Shown: positions 24,114 through 32,436, counted from the stretch's first letter. The stretch is DNA of 64,000 nt from Candidatus Methanogranum gryphiswaldense (GCA_019262145.1 CP076745.1:555093-619092), one strand, 5' to 3'. Numbers and translations: made by a program. Notes: generated by a model not told the origin, from the sequence alone.

Positions 24114-24639
24114 ACTATATCTTAAACCCTTTAAAATTCGTAATTATTTTATTTCTTCTTGTTGATTCTGTTAAAGGTCTGAGAGAAGAACAGAGTATAA
24201 GATTTCTCTGCTCATCAATTCTATTGGTCATAATAATTTTTATTTAGGATTGTATGGCTGATCTCCAGACGAATCAGGATGTTTTCGACGTTAGTCATCA
24301 GGAGTTCGAAATTCTGTCACTTTTCTTTGATAGCTTTAGATAGCTAATATTTAAAATGGATGTCGTCGAAAGGGATTCTAGATCTAGTTTGTAAAATAGC
24401 AAAATTTCTAAAGAATCGTAACAATCCTAATGCAATCGGACATTCTTCCTTTGTGCGGTCGTCCGCTATATGGATTTAATCCAATATTATGCCCATCTCT
24501 GGAGATAGATATACATTGATATTTTTGGGAGGATTCTTCTTTTCGTAGGCAGTCTCTTTTCTCCGGATATAATGTTATCGTTTCCTCATCGTATTATTTC
24601 GGTTCTCATTTAAACTATGTCCTATTTCTTAGGTCATGC
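24114..24639. other. Gene-free stretch of the element
   Basis: 526 bases between convergent genes. The best frame is a 29-codon one (24254-24343, ATG to TAG), too short and without a convincing ribosome-binding site. The stretch leads into iteron array C. The whole interval could be a replication origin or a decayed gene. Confidence 0.5.
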
Positions 24640-24769
24640 GATATTATCGGCCCGGCCGGAATATACGACGCACACATGATGCGCATGCGCGCAGTGGCTT
24701 CTCTGCATATATGCCGATAATATCTGGGCATTATCGCTGTTTTATCGGTGTGATATCGGGGGTTTATCG
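24640..24769 (+). repeat. Iteron array C (11-bp phased TATC repeats) with flanking inverted repeat
   Basis: TATC recurs at 24721, 24732, 24743, 24754 and 24765, exactly 11 bases apart; the last four read TATCG. An inverted CGATA (24715-24719) adjoins the first. An 11-bp inverted repeat, GATATTATCGG (24640-24650) and CCGATAATATC (24714-24724), encloses 63 bases that include a GCGCATGCGCGC palindrome. Phasing at one helical turn is typical of sites bound by several copies of one protein, as in plasmid origins and partition centromeres. Confidence 0.75.
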
Positions 24770-24789
24770 ACCTTAAAATGGGTCTTAAT

Positions 24790-25194
24790 TCAGGTGGTTT
24801 CTTGTATCTTTTGATCCTGTTTCGACAGGTTGATGGCATCGTTCACGGCGTTCTCTATATCTTCAGAACTGCTTTCCTCTATCTCGGCCTTCTTAGGCAG
24901 CTGGTATCTGAAGGATATCCCTTTGAACAATGATTCTAGGTCTTGATCTCTGATTAGATCCAATTTCTCCGGCGGTAGGTATTTCCAAAGGACAGCAGCG
25001 ATCTTTATCGAATCGGCCACTATATCCGGTTTGGAACGTCCGTCCACAATGTGGATGAAGTCGATTATAACGATCGTCTCCGACGGCAGAAGATAAGCCC
25101 TCGTCTTGGCCGGTTCTTTATGTTCGATATCTTGAGAGTGCTCTGTCTCTTTGTCGTGTGCATTGTTCTTGGGATCCTCTGATCTTGTGGCCAT
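24790..25194 (-). CDS. Probable ribbon-helix-helix protein
   Basis: 134 residues. After an acidic, polar head (1-30) comes RAYLLPSETIVIIDFIHIVD and then a helix GRSKPDIVADSIKIAAVLW, matching strand-helix-turn-helix of RHH DNA-binding dimers. The C-terminal 40 residues are charged and flexible. GAGG lies at suitable spacing before the ATG. It sits between iteron arrays C (downstream) and A/B (upstream), making it a candidate binder of those repeats, similar in principle to ParR or omega repressors. The fold call is tentative. Confidence 0.5.
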   Translation of the reverse strand: MATRSEDPKNNAHDKETEHSQDIEHKEPAKTRAYLLPSETIVIIDFIHIVDGRSKPDIVADSIKIAAVLWKYLPPEKLDLIRDQDLESLFKGISFRYQLPKKAEIEESSSEDIENAVNDAINLSKQDQKIQETT

Positions 25195-25390
25195 ATCAAT
25201 GTCCTCATAATTGGTTTAGATCGTTACCGCCATGCGGTTTAGTTGTATCGATGATCGACATAACGGTAATTGTGGTCGTTTTGATCATAATATACCTATA
25301 CAATATCGTGATTGATTTTTGATTTATAATCTATATGAAATCTTAGATTTTCTTTTAAAATTTGGTTGTCGGCGGATATACCGTGTATAG

Positions 25391-25454
25391 GTGCATGTAC
25401 GCGTAATGTAGGAAAGTTTCGTTTTTCGAAACATATACGCAACTTTTATGAAAC
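25391..25454 (+). repeat. Iteron array A with upstream box
   Basis: The 24-base box at 25391-25414 matches array B's box at 20 of 24 positions, all four differences being transitions. It is followed by an inverted GTTTC (25416-25420) and direct repeats GAAAC, GCAAC, GAAAC at 25428, 25439 and 25450, spaced 11 and 11. GTTTCG and CGAAAC can form a hairpin over TTTTT. Confidence 0.7.
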
Positions 25455-25477
25455 TTTTTTAAGAGTCCCAATATCAT

Positions 25478-25732
25478 TTAAGCATCAGATATTTTGATAT
25501 GCTGGGTATCTTTTTGTTTTTCCCATCTCAAATTAAAAGAATAACTATCAACGAAACTTAATTGAACATGAAAATTAGGATATATTGACATCCATTTATG
25601 ATAACAGATCTCTGATTCTGTTAGCGACATACATTTAGAATATGATTCGAAATGTCGGTCGGCGATTATATCACGTATGGGCGCATATACGTGTAATATA
25701 GGAAGTGTCGAAAAATCGACATTTTCCGACAT
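25478..25732 (-). CDS. Doubtful 84-residue reading frame overlapping iteron array B
   Basis: The frame is open and has ATG and TAA, but its first 25 codons lie inside array B, whose sister array A has the same DNA pattern with a one-base shift that breaks the frame. The conservation there is therefore of DNA, not protein. No family recognised and no Shine-Dalgarno site is evident. Listed because nothing else occupies the stretch. Confidence 0.25.
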   Translation of the reverse strand: MSENVDFSTLPILHVYAPIRDIIADRHFESYSKCMSLTESEICYHKWMSIYPNFHVQLSFVDSYSFNLRWEKQKDTQHIKISDA

Positions 25733-25741
25733 TTTATCGAC
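25681..25741 (+). repeat. Iteron array B with upstream box
   Basis: The box at 25681-25704 resembles that of array A. It is followed by an inverted GTCG (25707-25710) and direct CGAC repeats at 25717, 25727 and 25738 (spacing 10 and 11), each followed by ATTTT. GTCG and CGAC form a hairpin over AAAAAT. The core differs from array A (CGAC against GAAAC) while the layout is the same. Confidence 0.7.
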
Positions 25742-26028
25742 ATTTTTATGTTGATTGATTTAAACACGTGGTTTAGTAAAAATACTATGCTGGGTATGAT
25801 GTTAATAATCTTTATTCTTTATTAATTTCATTGTTTGAACCGAGATAAATTCGCTATCGTACATAAATTAATTAAATTGCTTCTGGGTATTTATGATTTT
25901 AATCATATTCATATTTTTAAAATTATCAATGACAGGATTGGATTCGAATAAAAATATTGGATTAAGTTTCATTACATTAATAATTCCCTAAAAATTCTTG
26001 CTATATTTTTTCAGTATGGTAATCAGAA
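25742..26028. other. Gene-free AT-rich stretch
   Basis: About 290 bases of AT-rich sequence between array B and the double-RHH gene. No frame, hairpin or repeat stands out. Confidence 0.5.
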
Positions 26029-26523
26029 TTAGTCACATTTAATGTCTTTAACATGAGGGATTTCTCCATCATAAATACAAGGCGTAGGATAGGGATACTC
26101 TAAATCATCTATTTCTGTTCTAAATATTATGTATTCACTTAATGCATAAATTGCAAAATTTCTTACAGTTGTGTTGTCAGTATTTCCAAATAAAGGCAGG
26201 TCGAACGATCCATCATAAGCATATTCACACATTACAAAAATCTCTGTTAAAAATCCGTCTGGAATTCTAATCTGAATACTACATCCTGAACAAACATCTA
26301 ATTTAGCCCGTTCACACATTTTCTCGATGTATAATCTTAAGTCGTGGCCTGGTCCTCCGCAATACTCTATATTAAACTTATCATTTAAAAATCTTAAAGC
26401 ACATAAGAAAAAGTCAGGAACATTTGAGAACATACCCCTATCTTCGATGTACCGCTCAATCCACGCAACATATGAAGCGGGAACCGTAAATGCCCGTTTA
26501 ACGGTTTTTGTGGAATTACGCAT
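26029..26523 (-). CDS. Ribbon-helix-helix protein, possibly with two RHH units
   Basis: 164 residues. The first unit is VKRAFTVPASYVAWIERYIED then SNVPDFFLCALRFL, a strand and two helices of RHH type. A second, weaker unit may be IQIRIPDGFLTEIFVMCEYA then NTTVRNFAIYALSEYI. A cysteine pair CSGC lies between. Two RHH units in one chain would give a pseudo-dimer. Divergent from the 58-residue RHH gene across a region carrying two operator-like palindromes. Confidence 0.6.
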   Translation of the reverse strand: MRNSTKTVKRAFTVPASYVAWIERYIEDRGMFSNVPDFFLCALRFLNDKFNIEYCGGPGHDLRLYIEKMCERAKLDVCSGCSIQIRIPDGFLTEIFVMCEYAYDGSFDLPLFGNTDNTTVRNFAIYALSEYIIFRTEIDDLEYPYPTPCIYDGEIPHVKDIKCD

Positions 26524-26576
26524 AATCTGAAATCTCTTTTTCAGATATTATACCATCTAAAAAAATGTTTATAAAT

Positions 26577-26622
26577 TGTCTATTTAGACGAAATTATTTT
26601 ATACAATATTGTCGCTTTAGAC
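26577..26622. promoter_or_regulatory. Pair of operator-like palindromes between divergent RHH genes
   Basis: ATTGTCTATTTAGAC and ATTGTCGCTTTAGAC both have TGTC-6-GAC symmetry; the TGTC parts start at 26577 and 26610, 33 bases (three turns) apart. A TATA-like TTTTATAC lies between them, about 30 bases before the plus-strand ATG. Autoregulation by one of the flanking RHH proteins is the simplest reading. Confidence 0.6.
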
Positions 26623-26626
26623 AATT

Positions 26627-26803
26627 ATGGAAGATAAACGGATTTGTCCGAAATTTACTGAAAAAGAGATGTTGCAAATCGACACTATGGTTAAATCAGG
26701 ATATGGTCGGTGTCGTACAGATTTTGTTCGTAAAGCAACTATTATTTTTATTGAAAAAACGACTGAAAATACAGTTTCTTTAAAAAAGGAGAAGGGAGCC
26801 TAA
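26627..26803 (+). CDS. Small ribbon-helix-helix protein
   Basis: 58 residues, ATG at 26627 to TAA at 26801-26803. ICPKFTEKEMLQIDTMVKSG gives the strand and first helix, CRTDFVRKATIIFIEK the second helix, the standard RHH (CopG/Arc-like) layout, with a short lysine-rich tail. It is expected to dimerise and bind the palindromes just upstream. The promoter (TTTTATAC about 30 bases before the ATG) places the operators over the transcription start. Confidence 0.7.
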   Translation: MEDKRICPKFTEKEMLQIDTMVKSGYGRCRTDFVRKATIIFIEKTTENTVSLKKEKGA

Positions 26804-26905
26804 ATTCATATAACATTTAGACCAAAAAAGTCTGTTAAATGAGATAGCCAGATATAAATAAAAAATACAACAAAAACTAGATTGAAATTAGTAGGAGATA
26901 AATAA

Positions 26906-27217
26906 ATGAAACCATCACAAGTTGATACAGTCATTAGTACCTGGTTAAATCTGGGTGTAGCCAATAATTGTTCTATATCCACACTTAGTAGAGTAACTCC
27001 AGTGGATATTGCAGTATATTGCACTAAGAATAACCACCCAATGAAACCGAACAAGGCCATGAAGATCCTAAGGGAGTTGGGATTCGATGTCCTTAATGAT
27101 AGGATTTTCGGGAATGACTCGGATTTCGAGGAACGTCTGATCAAGACTATCAGGATGTTCGGTACTGATGCACAAATAAACCATTATTTAGAAGGAAGTG
27201 AAAAAAATGATAGTTGA
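26906..27217 (+). CDS. Hypothetical protein, first gene of the element's main operon
   Basis: 103 residues, mostly helical, no family recognised. PVDIAVYCTKNNHPMKPNKAMKILRELGF looks like a helix-turn-helix-type segment. AGGAGATAAATAA precedes the ATG, and a TATA-like GATATAAATA lies near 26850, so this is probably the promoter for the run of genes up to the replication ATPase at 30136. Confidence 0.6.
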   Translation: MKPSQVDTVISTWLNLGVANNCSISTLSRVTPVDIAVYCTKNNHPMKPNKAMKILRELGFDVLNDRIFGNDSDFEERLIKTIRMFGTDAQINHYLEGSEKNDS

Positions 27218-27554
27218 AAACATAGTAAGTTCAGAATCTGAAAAAATCTGTAATGAAAAAGAGAGGACAAAAATCGTTAATCTAAAGATAGACCAATCCA
27301 AAGTAAAGATGTTCATAGCGATAATGGATGGATTCAGCAAGTGTCACAATGTGAGTTTTGACGATACTATTCGGAATGAGAAAGTAGCAAACGAGATTGA
27401 GAAAGAGATAGAGGTCCTCGTCTCCAAATATTCAGTTGTTAGGAAGATGGATCCCAAGATTATACCGCAATTCATTGAACAGATCTATCCGGATCTCAAA
27501 GAGAAGATCATATCGATATCTGTTAAAGAAGAATCTGTTGGAACAGGTTGGTGA
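27207..27554 (+). CDS. Hypothetical helical protein
   Basis: 115 residues from the ATG at 27207; the start overlaps the previous gene by 11 bases. Charged and helical, with RTKIVNLKIDQSKVKMFIAIMDGF in the middle. No family recognised. It is followed four bases after its stop by an RHH gene. Confidence 0.55.
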   Translation: MIVENIVSSESEKICNEKERTKIVNLKIDQSKVKMFIAIMDGFSKCHNVSFDDTIRNEKVANEIEKEIEVLVSKYSVVRKMDPKIIPQFIEQIYPDLKEKIISISVKEESVGTGW

Positions 27555-27558
27555 TATT

Positions 27559-27765
27559 ATGGCAAAGATAGAGATAGAGATACCCGACGATATGCTGGCA
27601 CAGGCTAAATGGTATGTGGAGAACATGGACGATTATTACGATGATTTGAACGATTTCTTCATGACGGCCATAGAGAGCAATTTGGACATGTGCAACGACG
27701 AGACGATAGCGGTCAAAAAACCGTTCAAGAACTGTTTCTACGTTAGAGGAATGGTGGGAATATGA
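27559..27765 (+). CDS. Small ribbon-helix-helix-like protein
   Basis: 68 residues from the ATG at 27559, which has GGTGAT upstream; the frame itself runs back to 27436 inside the previous gene. IEIEIPDDMLAQAKWYVENM and then DDLNDFFMTAIESNLDM follow strand-helix-helix of RHH proteins, but the middle turn is acidic. Its stop overlaps the next start by four bases. Confidence 0.55.
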   Translation: MAKIEIEIPDDMLAQAKWYVENMDDYYDDLNDFFMTAIESNLDMCNDETIAVKKPFKNCFYVRGMVGI

Positions 27766-28130
27766 TCGCTGGAGATCAGGCCTTAGATACTCTTTTTGAA
27801 GAGAGGATCAACAGGATCATGGACGAGACGGATCTCGATATGGAAGATTCGGACGAGAGGACAGAGATAGTGAAAAGATTGGCCAATAAACTTTTAACAA
27901 AATGTCAGCCAGATGCAGCCCCGGGAACATGGGGGGCCGATCAATTCTATCAGTTCATGGAGGAAGAGGTCGGTAATATGGCCTATCACGTTCTTGGCAG
28001 TTTGTACGAATCATTATGTTGGCATTTGGTCGCCGAATACGATGATGGACGCGAGGATAATGAACCGTTCCACGATATGGCCATAATGATACGCGTTCCG
28101 AACGTCGAACAGTGCCGCAGGATGTTCTAA
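27762..28130 (+). CDS. Hypothetical acidic protein
   Basis: 122 residues, helical and acidic, no family recognised. It overlaps the preceding RHH gene by four bases (ATGA), so the two are coupled. The next gene starts 25 bases later. Confidence 0.55.
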   Translation: MIAGDQALDTLFEERINRIMDETDLDMEDSDERTEIVKRLANKLLTKCQPDAAPGTWGADQFYQFMEEEVGNMAYHVLGSLYESLCWHLVAEYDDGREDNEPFHDMAIMIRVPNVEQCRRMF

Positions 28131-28155
28131 GGATAAGGGAAAGGGGTGTCGATAG

Positions 28156-28353
28156 ATGGAAGGCAAGAAGAATGGAGGTCTGAAGGTAATATCGGCAAAG
28201 GTCCCGGTAAGAACATACGATGAGTTGGAAAAAACGGCCGCAGCCCTGGAGATCAACAAGAACGAATTGATCAACAGGGCTGTCAGGCTCTACTTGATGT
28301 CATGCTCACAAGCGATCGAGGCGGTCAAACCAATTAACACGAGGAAGTTATGA
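28156..28353 (+). CDS. Ribbon-helix-helix protein (CopG-like)
   Basis: 65 residues. GLKVISAKVPVRTYDELEKTAAAL then INKNELINRAVRLYLMS is a clear RHH pattern, with the usual small-residue turn between the helices. AGGGGTG lies upstream of the ATG. Four-base overlap with the next gene. Probably the copy-number or operon repressor of the replication gene downstream. Confidence 0.75.
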   Translation: MEGKKNGGLKVISAKVPVRTYDELEKTAAALEINKNELINRAVRLYLMSCSQAIEAVKPINTRKL

Positions 28354-28631
28354 CAGAATACTTTACGAACCCTAAGGATAAATTCTTTTTCGAGAAAGTA
28401 AACCCGTTAAGATACACCCAGTCATACAACGGTTCGTTTACTCCCGATGGCAAGATAATAAGACTTAGGCCAATGCTAGTTCATGTTAGATCGGACGATT
28501 CTTATTTTTGGGCACCGTGTGAAGGGTGCGGAAAGGAAGGAAGAGACCTAAAGAGGATCGTCAAAGCGAACGGTTCAAGGATCCAATATCTTTGTTCCGA
28601 GTGCAGGATCAAGGGGAGAGGGAATCAATGA
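28350..28631 (+). CDS. Small zinc-ribbon protein
   Basis: 93 residues. CEGCGKEGRDLKRIV and YLCSECRIKG give two CxxC pairs about 24 residues apart in the C-terminal half, a zinc ribbon. Coupled by four-base overlaps to the genes on both sides, so it belongs with the replication ATPase and may be an accessory DNA-binding subunit. Confidence 0.65.
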   Translation: MTEYFTNPKDKFFFEKVNPLRYTQSYNGSFTPDGKIIRLRPMLVHVRSDDSYFWAPCEGCGKEGRDLKRIVKANGSRIQYLCSECRIKGRGNQ

Positions 28632-30136
28632 TCCATCCGTCCGATGGGAGGGCGGTCTACGAGTTCGAAGAAGTGGACGGCATCGTTAATTTTGTAGAAT
28701 CGCAAACGATATCGTGCGAACATACGCCGATAAGTAGAATACCGAAAGATAGAACGGACGTATGGGATTATTATTCTGCACACTGTTGGAAATTGCCGGC
28801 AAAGATCAATCCGCATCAAGATTGGAGTGGCATTTACATCAACCATGAGAATCCAGAAATGATACTTGGGTGGATCTCCGAAATAACAGGAAAGATCCTA
28901 AGGTTATTGGATAGAAGCATGTATTTCAAGGACGAAAGGCACCCTGCCCTTATCGTCAATTTCATTTTCAATACTTATCTCAAGGATGCTTTCGATTATG
29001 CGCCTCGCATAATCCTCACCGGCGGAACGGATTCGGGAAAATCCAGATTGCTAGAGATATTAGGGGAATTGAGTTATCACGGATTCCTCATTGTCAGGCC
29101 GACATTCGCCATAATGTTCAGAATGATTGATGCCTATAATACGACCCCAATAATCGACGAGGCCCAGAGATTGAGGGAAGATGCACGCAGGGATCTTGAG
29201 GACATATTTCTAAGCGGAACGCAAAAGGATGCAATGATACCTAGATGCAATAACAATTCATTGAAACCTGAGACTTTCAAGGTATATTCTCCGCTAGTAA
29301 TGAGCAATAAAGCAGGAACATTTACAGCTGAGGATATCGAAAATAGGGGATTCAGGATCAATCTGATACCAAATAGGATCAAAAAAATAGATCCCCTTCT
29401 GGATAAGGACGGATTCTTGGAGATCCGTACTGAACTGTACTCATTGCGTGCACTCTACAAGATGCATCCGGAATGTTTCGGATTGAAGGATCTTATAAAA
29501 GAGGCGATACACGAACTTACAGAGACCGATGATCAGGGGAACATGATCACAGATTTCATAAGGACCGATGGGGAAAGAGGCCGTCTAAAAAACAGATCGT
29601 TGCAGATAGCCATAACATATTACACCCTTTCAAAATTAACAGGCACGGAATCCGATATACTTTCATTGCTGACAGAGGAAGACAGGAACAACATGGAAAG
29701 GAACAAGGATACCAAAGAAGGTGCGGTATTCCGTGCGTACATCCAATGCTGTAAGGACAAATCAGAAGATTATCCCCTTTACGGATATCTTGATATCATG
29801 ACGTCCGTCAGCTCCAAAGAGATCCAAGAAAAATACAATTTGAATCTCTTGGAATCCGGAAATCAAAAGACCACTTTGGACCAGATAACCGCCAATAGCG
29901 TGTCCAGGACAATGAAGGACATAAGCCTTGAGATGTCCTATGATGCTGGAAAGGGAAGAGGTGGCCACAGGAACGGTGTCAAGATCGTCAAAAATCTTGA
30001 CGAATACATCTACATGAACGAGGACCGTTACGCCACCGAGATAGAATCTGAAATTTTAAGGGATCTCCACAGTAGAAGATCATTGAAAAAGTTAACTTCA
30101 AAGTTAACAGATAATGAGAAGTTAGCCGAAAGTTAA
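28628..30136 (+). CDS. P-loop ATPase, probable replication helicase/initiator of the element
   Basis: 502 residues from the ATG at 28628, which overlaps the previous stop by four bases. Walker A GGTDSGKS (132-139), Walker B TPIIDEAQRL (about 173-182), and a sensor-like YSPLVMSNKAG near residue 220 mark an AAA+/superfamily 3-type motor; LENRGFRINL-type residues follow. The C-terminal 150 residues look helical with a winged-helix-like end (GHRNGVKIVKN). Plasmid and virus replicases of archaea have this plan. No polymerase or primase active site is visible. GTTAAC sites fall inside its last codons. Confidence 0.7.
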   Translation: MIHPSDGRAVYEFEEVDGIVNFVESQTISCEHTPISRIPKDRTDVWDYYSAHCWKLPAKINPHQDWSGIYINHENPEMILGWISEITGKILRLLDRSMYFKDERHPALIVNFIFNTYLKDAFDYAPRIILTGGTDSGKSRLLEILGELSYHGFLIVRPTFAIMFRMIDAYNTTPIIDEAQRLREDARRDLEDIFLSGTQKDAMIPRCNNNSLKPETFKVYSPLVMSNKAGTFTAEDIENRGFRINLIPNRIKKIDPLLDKDGFLEIRTELYSLRALYKMHPECFGLKDLIKEAIHELTETDDQGNMITDFIRTDGERGRLKNRSLQIAITYYTLSKLTGTESDILSLLTEEDRNNMERNKDTKEGAVFRAYIQCCKDKSEDYPLYGYLDIMTSVSSKEIQEKYNLNLLESGNQKTTLDQITANSVSRTMKDISLEMSYDAGKGRGGHRNGVKIVKNLDEYIYMNEDRYATEIESEILRDLHSRRSLKKLTSKLTDNEKLAES

Positions 30137-30197
30137 CATATTGAACAAAATACAATCCAGATGTGTTAAAAATACGATAAAATGGTAACTTGTTAAC
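30091..30197. promoter_or_regulatory. Cluster of GTTAAC palindromes before the integrase gene
   Basis: GTTAAC at 30091, 30103, 30132 and 30192, with near copies GTTAGC (30121) and GGTAAC (30184). The cluster covers the end of the ATPase gene and the integrase promoter region, repeating the motif found beside attL. Confidence 0.6.
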
Positions 30198-30219
30198 TTT
30201 TACAGAGGGGAGAGAAAGA

Positions 30220-31242
30220 ATGACCAGTAGAAAGCCTTCGGACACGGCAGAGATCAAGGATTACAATGTCGATCTTCGCAGGGTAAGATTAGGTGCTAGG
30301 CCATTCAAAGCAGGGATACGCTATTATGAAGTAAAGAAACAGGCATATCTTACAGACACTACGATCGAAGAGAATGTCAGGAAGCTTTACTATTTTGCCG
30401 ATGTATTCAAGGACCTCAAAGCTCAGGGATTGGCCAAGACCACTGATCCCAGACACATAGGGGAATCAGAGATCGAGGCGTTCATGATTTTCATGAAGAA
30501 GAGAAAATTACAGAACTCGACCAAGAAAAAATACATGAGCATGTTGGATAGTTATTTGGGATTCTGGGAGAATCATATAATCCTGAACATGAAGAAACAG
30601 AACAAGTTCGTTTCAATGTCTAAAGGGGGATCTCACATACCAACATACATCGATGAGGACGATCTTCGTACGATTTTCGGGCATATTGAGAATTATCCAG
30701 GATATAACGGAATTATAATTCGTGGATTTTTTTCATTGATCTTCGGTATCGCCGGAAGGCCTAAGGAGATTATAGGGGCGTTGACATCGGATATGGAGAT
30801 AGAGAATGAGCAGTTTTATATTAGGCATCCTAAGGGAGAAGATTCATGGGGAATGCGTGAATGGATCTCCATTACAAGGAAGGACATGATACCAAAATTG
30901 GAAAGGTTTTTGGAAGAAAGGAAGGCCCATCTTGAGAGTATAGGATGTCAATCTGATTTCTTGTTTGTTAATCCAAGGACAGGTCAGCCATTTTCACTTA
31001 AGACCATAAGAGTGATAAAAGAGAATATTGAGAATGAACTGGATATAGATTTTAAACTCAAGGAATTCAGATCCTCATATGCTACTATTACGTACAAGCA
31101 TAACAAGGGAATGAAGGATGCGATCAGTAAGCAGCTTAGACATCTTCAGCCAAGTACAACCGATAAATATTACATAGCCTACGAGAGGAAGCAAGCATCA
31201 AAAGAATTATCGGATGAATGGAAAAAATCTAAAATAGAATAA
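30220..31242 (+). CDS. Tyrosine recombinase (integrase) of the element
   Basis: 340 residues from the ATG at 30220, with GAGGGGAG upstream; the frame itself begins at 30190. The N-terminal 130 residues form the SAM-like arm domain. Catalytic residues visible: arginine in IAGRPKEIIGAL, arginine in KEFRSSYATITY (the usual box II histidine is replaced by lysine), histidine in LRHLQPSTTDKYY, and the tyrosine nucleophile there. It should catalyse integration at, and excision from, the tRNA-Ile 3' end. The gene is not split by integration, and it lies about 1.4 kb inside attR. Confidence 0.88.
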   Translation: MTSRKPSDTAEIKDYNVDLRRVRLGARPFKAGIRYYEVKKQAYLTDTTIEENVRKLYYFADVFKDLKAQGLAKTTDPRHIGESEIEAFMIFMKKRKLQNSTKKKYMSMLDSYLGFWENHIILNMKKQNKFVSMSKGGSHIPTYIDEDDLRTIFGHIENYPGYNGIIIRGFFSLIFGIAGRPKEIIGALTSDMEIENEQFYIRHPKGEDSWGMREWISITRKDMIPKLERFLEERKAHLESIGCQSDFLFVNPRTGQPFSLKTIRVIKENIENELDIDFKLKEFRSSYATITYKHNKGMKDAISKQLRHLQPSTTDKYYIAYERKQASKELSDEWKKSKIE

Positions 31243-31326
31243 TTGTAACCCATCAAATTAGGTTATTTATGTTACTGTTTGGGCTATATTAAATAATTGA
31301 AATGACGATTGGAATGAGATTTCAAT

Positions 31327-32436
31327 ATGACAGATGATATCGATTTTACCAGTTATTTTAAAAGGCCTTTAGAGTCAATTACTGATTCAGATGTCTCTGA
31401 ATTTGTAAATAATTTTTCGGAAGGTCTTAATATCGAATACAAATCTATTGAAATATTAAAAAAGCCCTCAGAATTGTCCAATACAATTTCTGCATTCGCA
31501 AATTCTTCTGGAGGGATGTTATTTATTGGTGTTTCAGAGCCTGGTGAAGGTAATGATAAAAAAGAAAGAAAAATCGAATATACTAGTAACAAGACGCATA
31601 GTAAAGATTGGCTTTCTCAAAGTATTGTTGACAAGGTACAGCCAATTGTTAGAGGCATCAGAGTTTTACAGATATTTGACGTTAGTAAAGAAAAATGGTT
31701 TTTTTTGATATGTGTACCAAAAAGTGAAAATATACCACACATGACAAATAATAGGTATTACCATAGAATTGAAGCAAGATCAGTACCAATGGAACACTAT
31801 CATGTTTCAAATTGTTTTAATATGGTACAAAAACCAGTATTAATACCTTGTTTTTCTGTTAATAAAAAAGATAATGGTGATATGGAAGTAACATTTAAAA
31901 TTTCAAATGAAGGAAAAGCCATTTGTAAATGGCCATTTGCAAAAGTTGAATTTTTTGGTACTTTAATACATACTAATTCGTTGACTAAGTTTAATAATGA
32001 ATTTGGGTTGAGAGCTGATAGAAATCCACCATATATGCAATTATGTACGGGTAATATGGTTTTGTACCCTGAAACAACTCAAGACGAGTTTAGAATTACG
32101 CTTTTTAAATCATCGTACGTGCTTGTAAGAACAACATTAGCTGGTGAAAATTCGCCTTCTAAAGTTTATTTTTCATGTATTGATTCGATGCGCATTCCAT
32201 TTGGTAAAGGACTTATTTCGGTCGAACAGCCTAGACTAAAAATATTTCAAATATATGATGTAAAAGAATTAGAAAAGGAATATGGACTTTTATCTAAAGA
32301 TTCAAAAACAATAGATTCATTTTGTGAAATTTATTTTACTGGTACCATTCAAAGTAATTTATTTGCGGATTTGTCAACTGAAAAGAAAGAATTACTCAAA
32401 AAGATGATGCTAGATCAATTTGGTATAAAAAAATAA
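31327..32436 (+). CDS. Schlafen/AlbA_2-domain protein, cargo of the element
   Basis: 369 residues. The N-terminal 150 residues have the AlbA_2 pattern: EGLNIEYKSIE, AFANSSGGMLFIGVSE and NRYYHRIEARSVPM. The C-terminal 200 residues are beta-rich and unfamiliar. Related proteins include nucleic-acid-binding regulators and some defence proteins. Codon use is markedly more AT-rich than in the integrase next to it, suggesting a separate origin. TATA-like GGCTATATTAAAT lies about 45 bases upstream, so it has its own promoter between the integrase and attR. Confidence 0.8.
   Translation: MTDDIDFTSYFKRPLESITDSDVSEFVNNFSEGLNIEYKSIEILKKPSELSNTISAFANSSGGMLFIGVSEPGEGNDKKERKIEYTSNKTHSKDWLSQSIVDKVQPIVRGIRVLQIFDVSKEKWFFLICVPKSENIPHMTNNRYYHRIEARSVPMEHYHVSNCFNMVQKPVLIPCFSVNKKDNGDMEVTFKISNEGKAICKWPFAKVEFFGTLIHTNSLTKFNNEFGLRADRNPPYMQLCTGNMVLYPETTQDEFRITLFKSSYVLVRTTLAGENSPSKVYFSCIDSMRIPFGKGLISVEQPRLKIFQIYDVKELEKEYGLLSKDSKTIDSFCEIYFTGTIQSNLFADLSTEKKELLKKMMLDQFGIKK

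Noticed and set aside
24254-24343. 29-codon frame ending in TAG in the element
   Set aside because: Too short, ends in the stop codon this genome avoids, and has no ribosome-binding site or homologue that I recognise.
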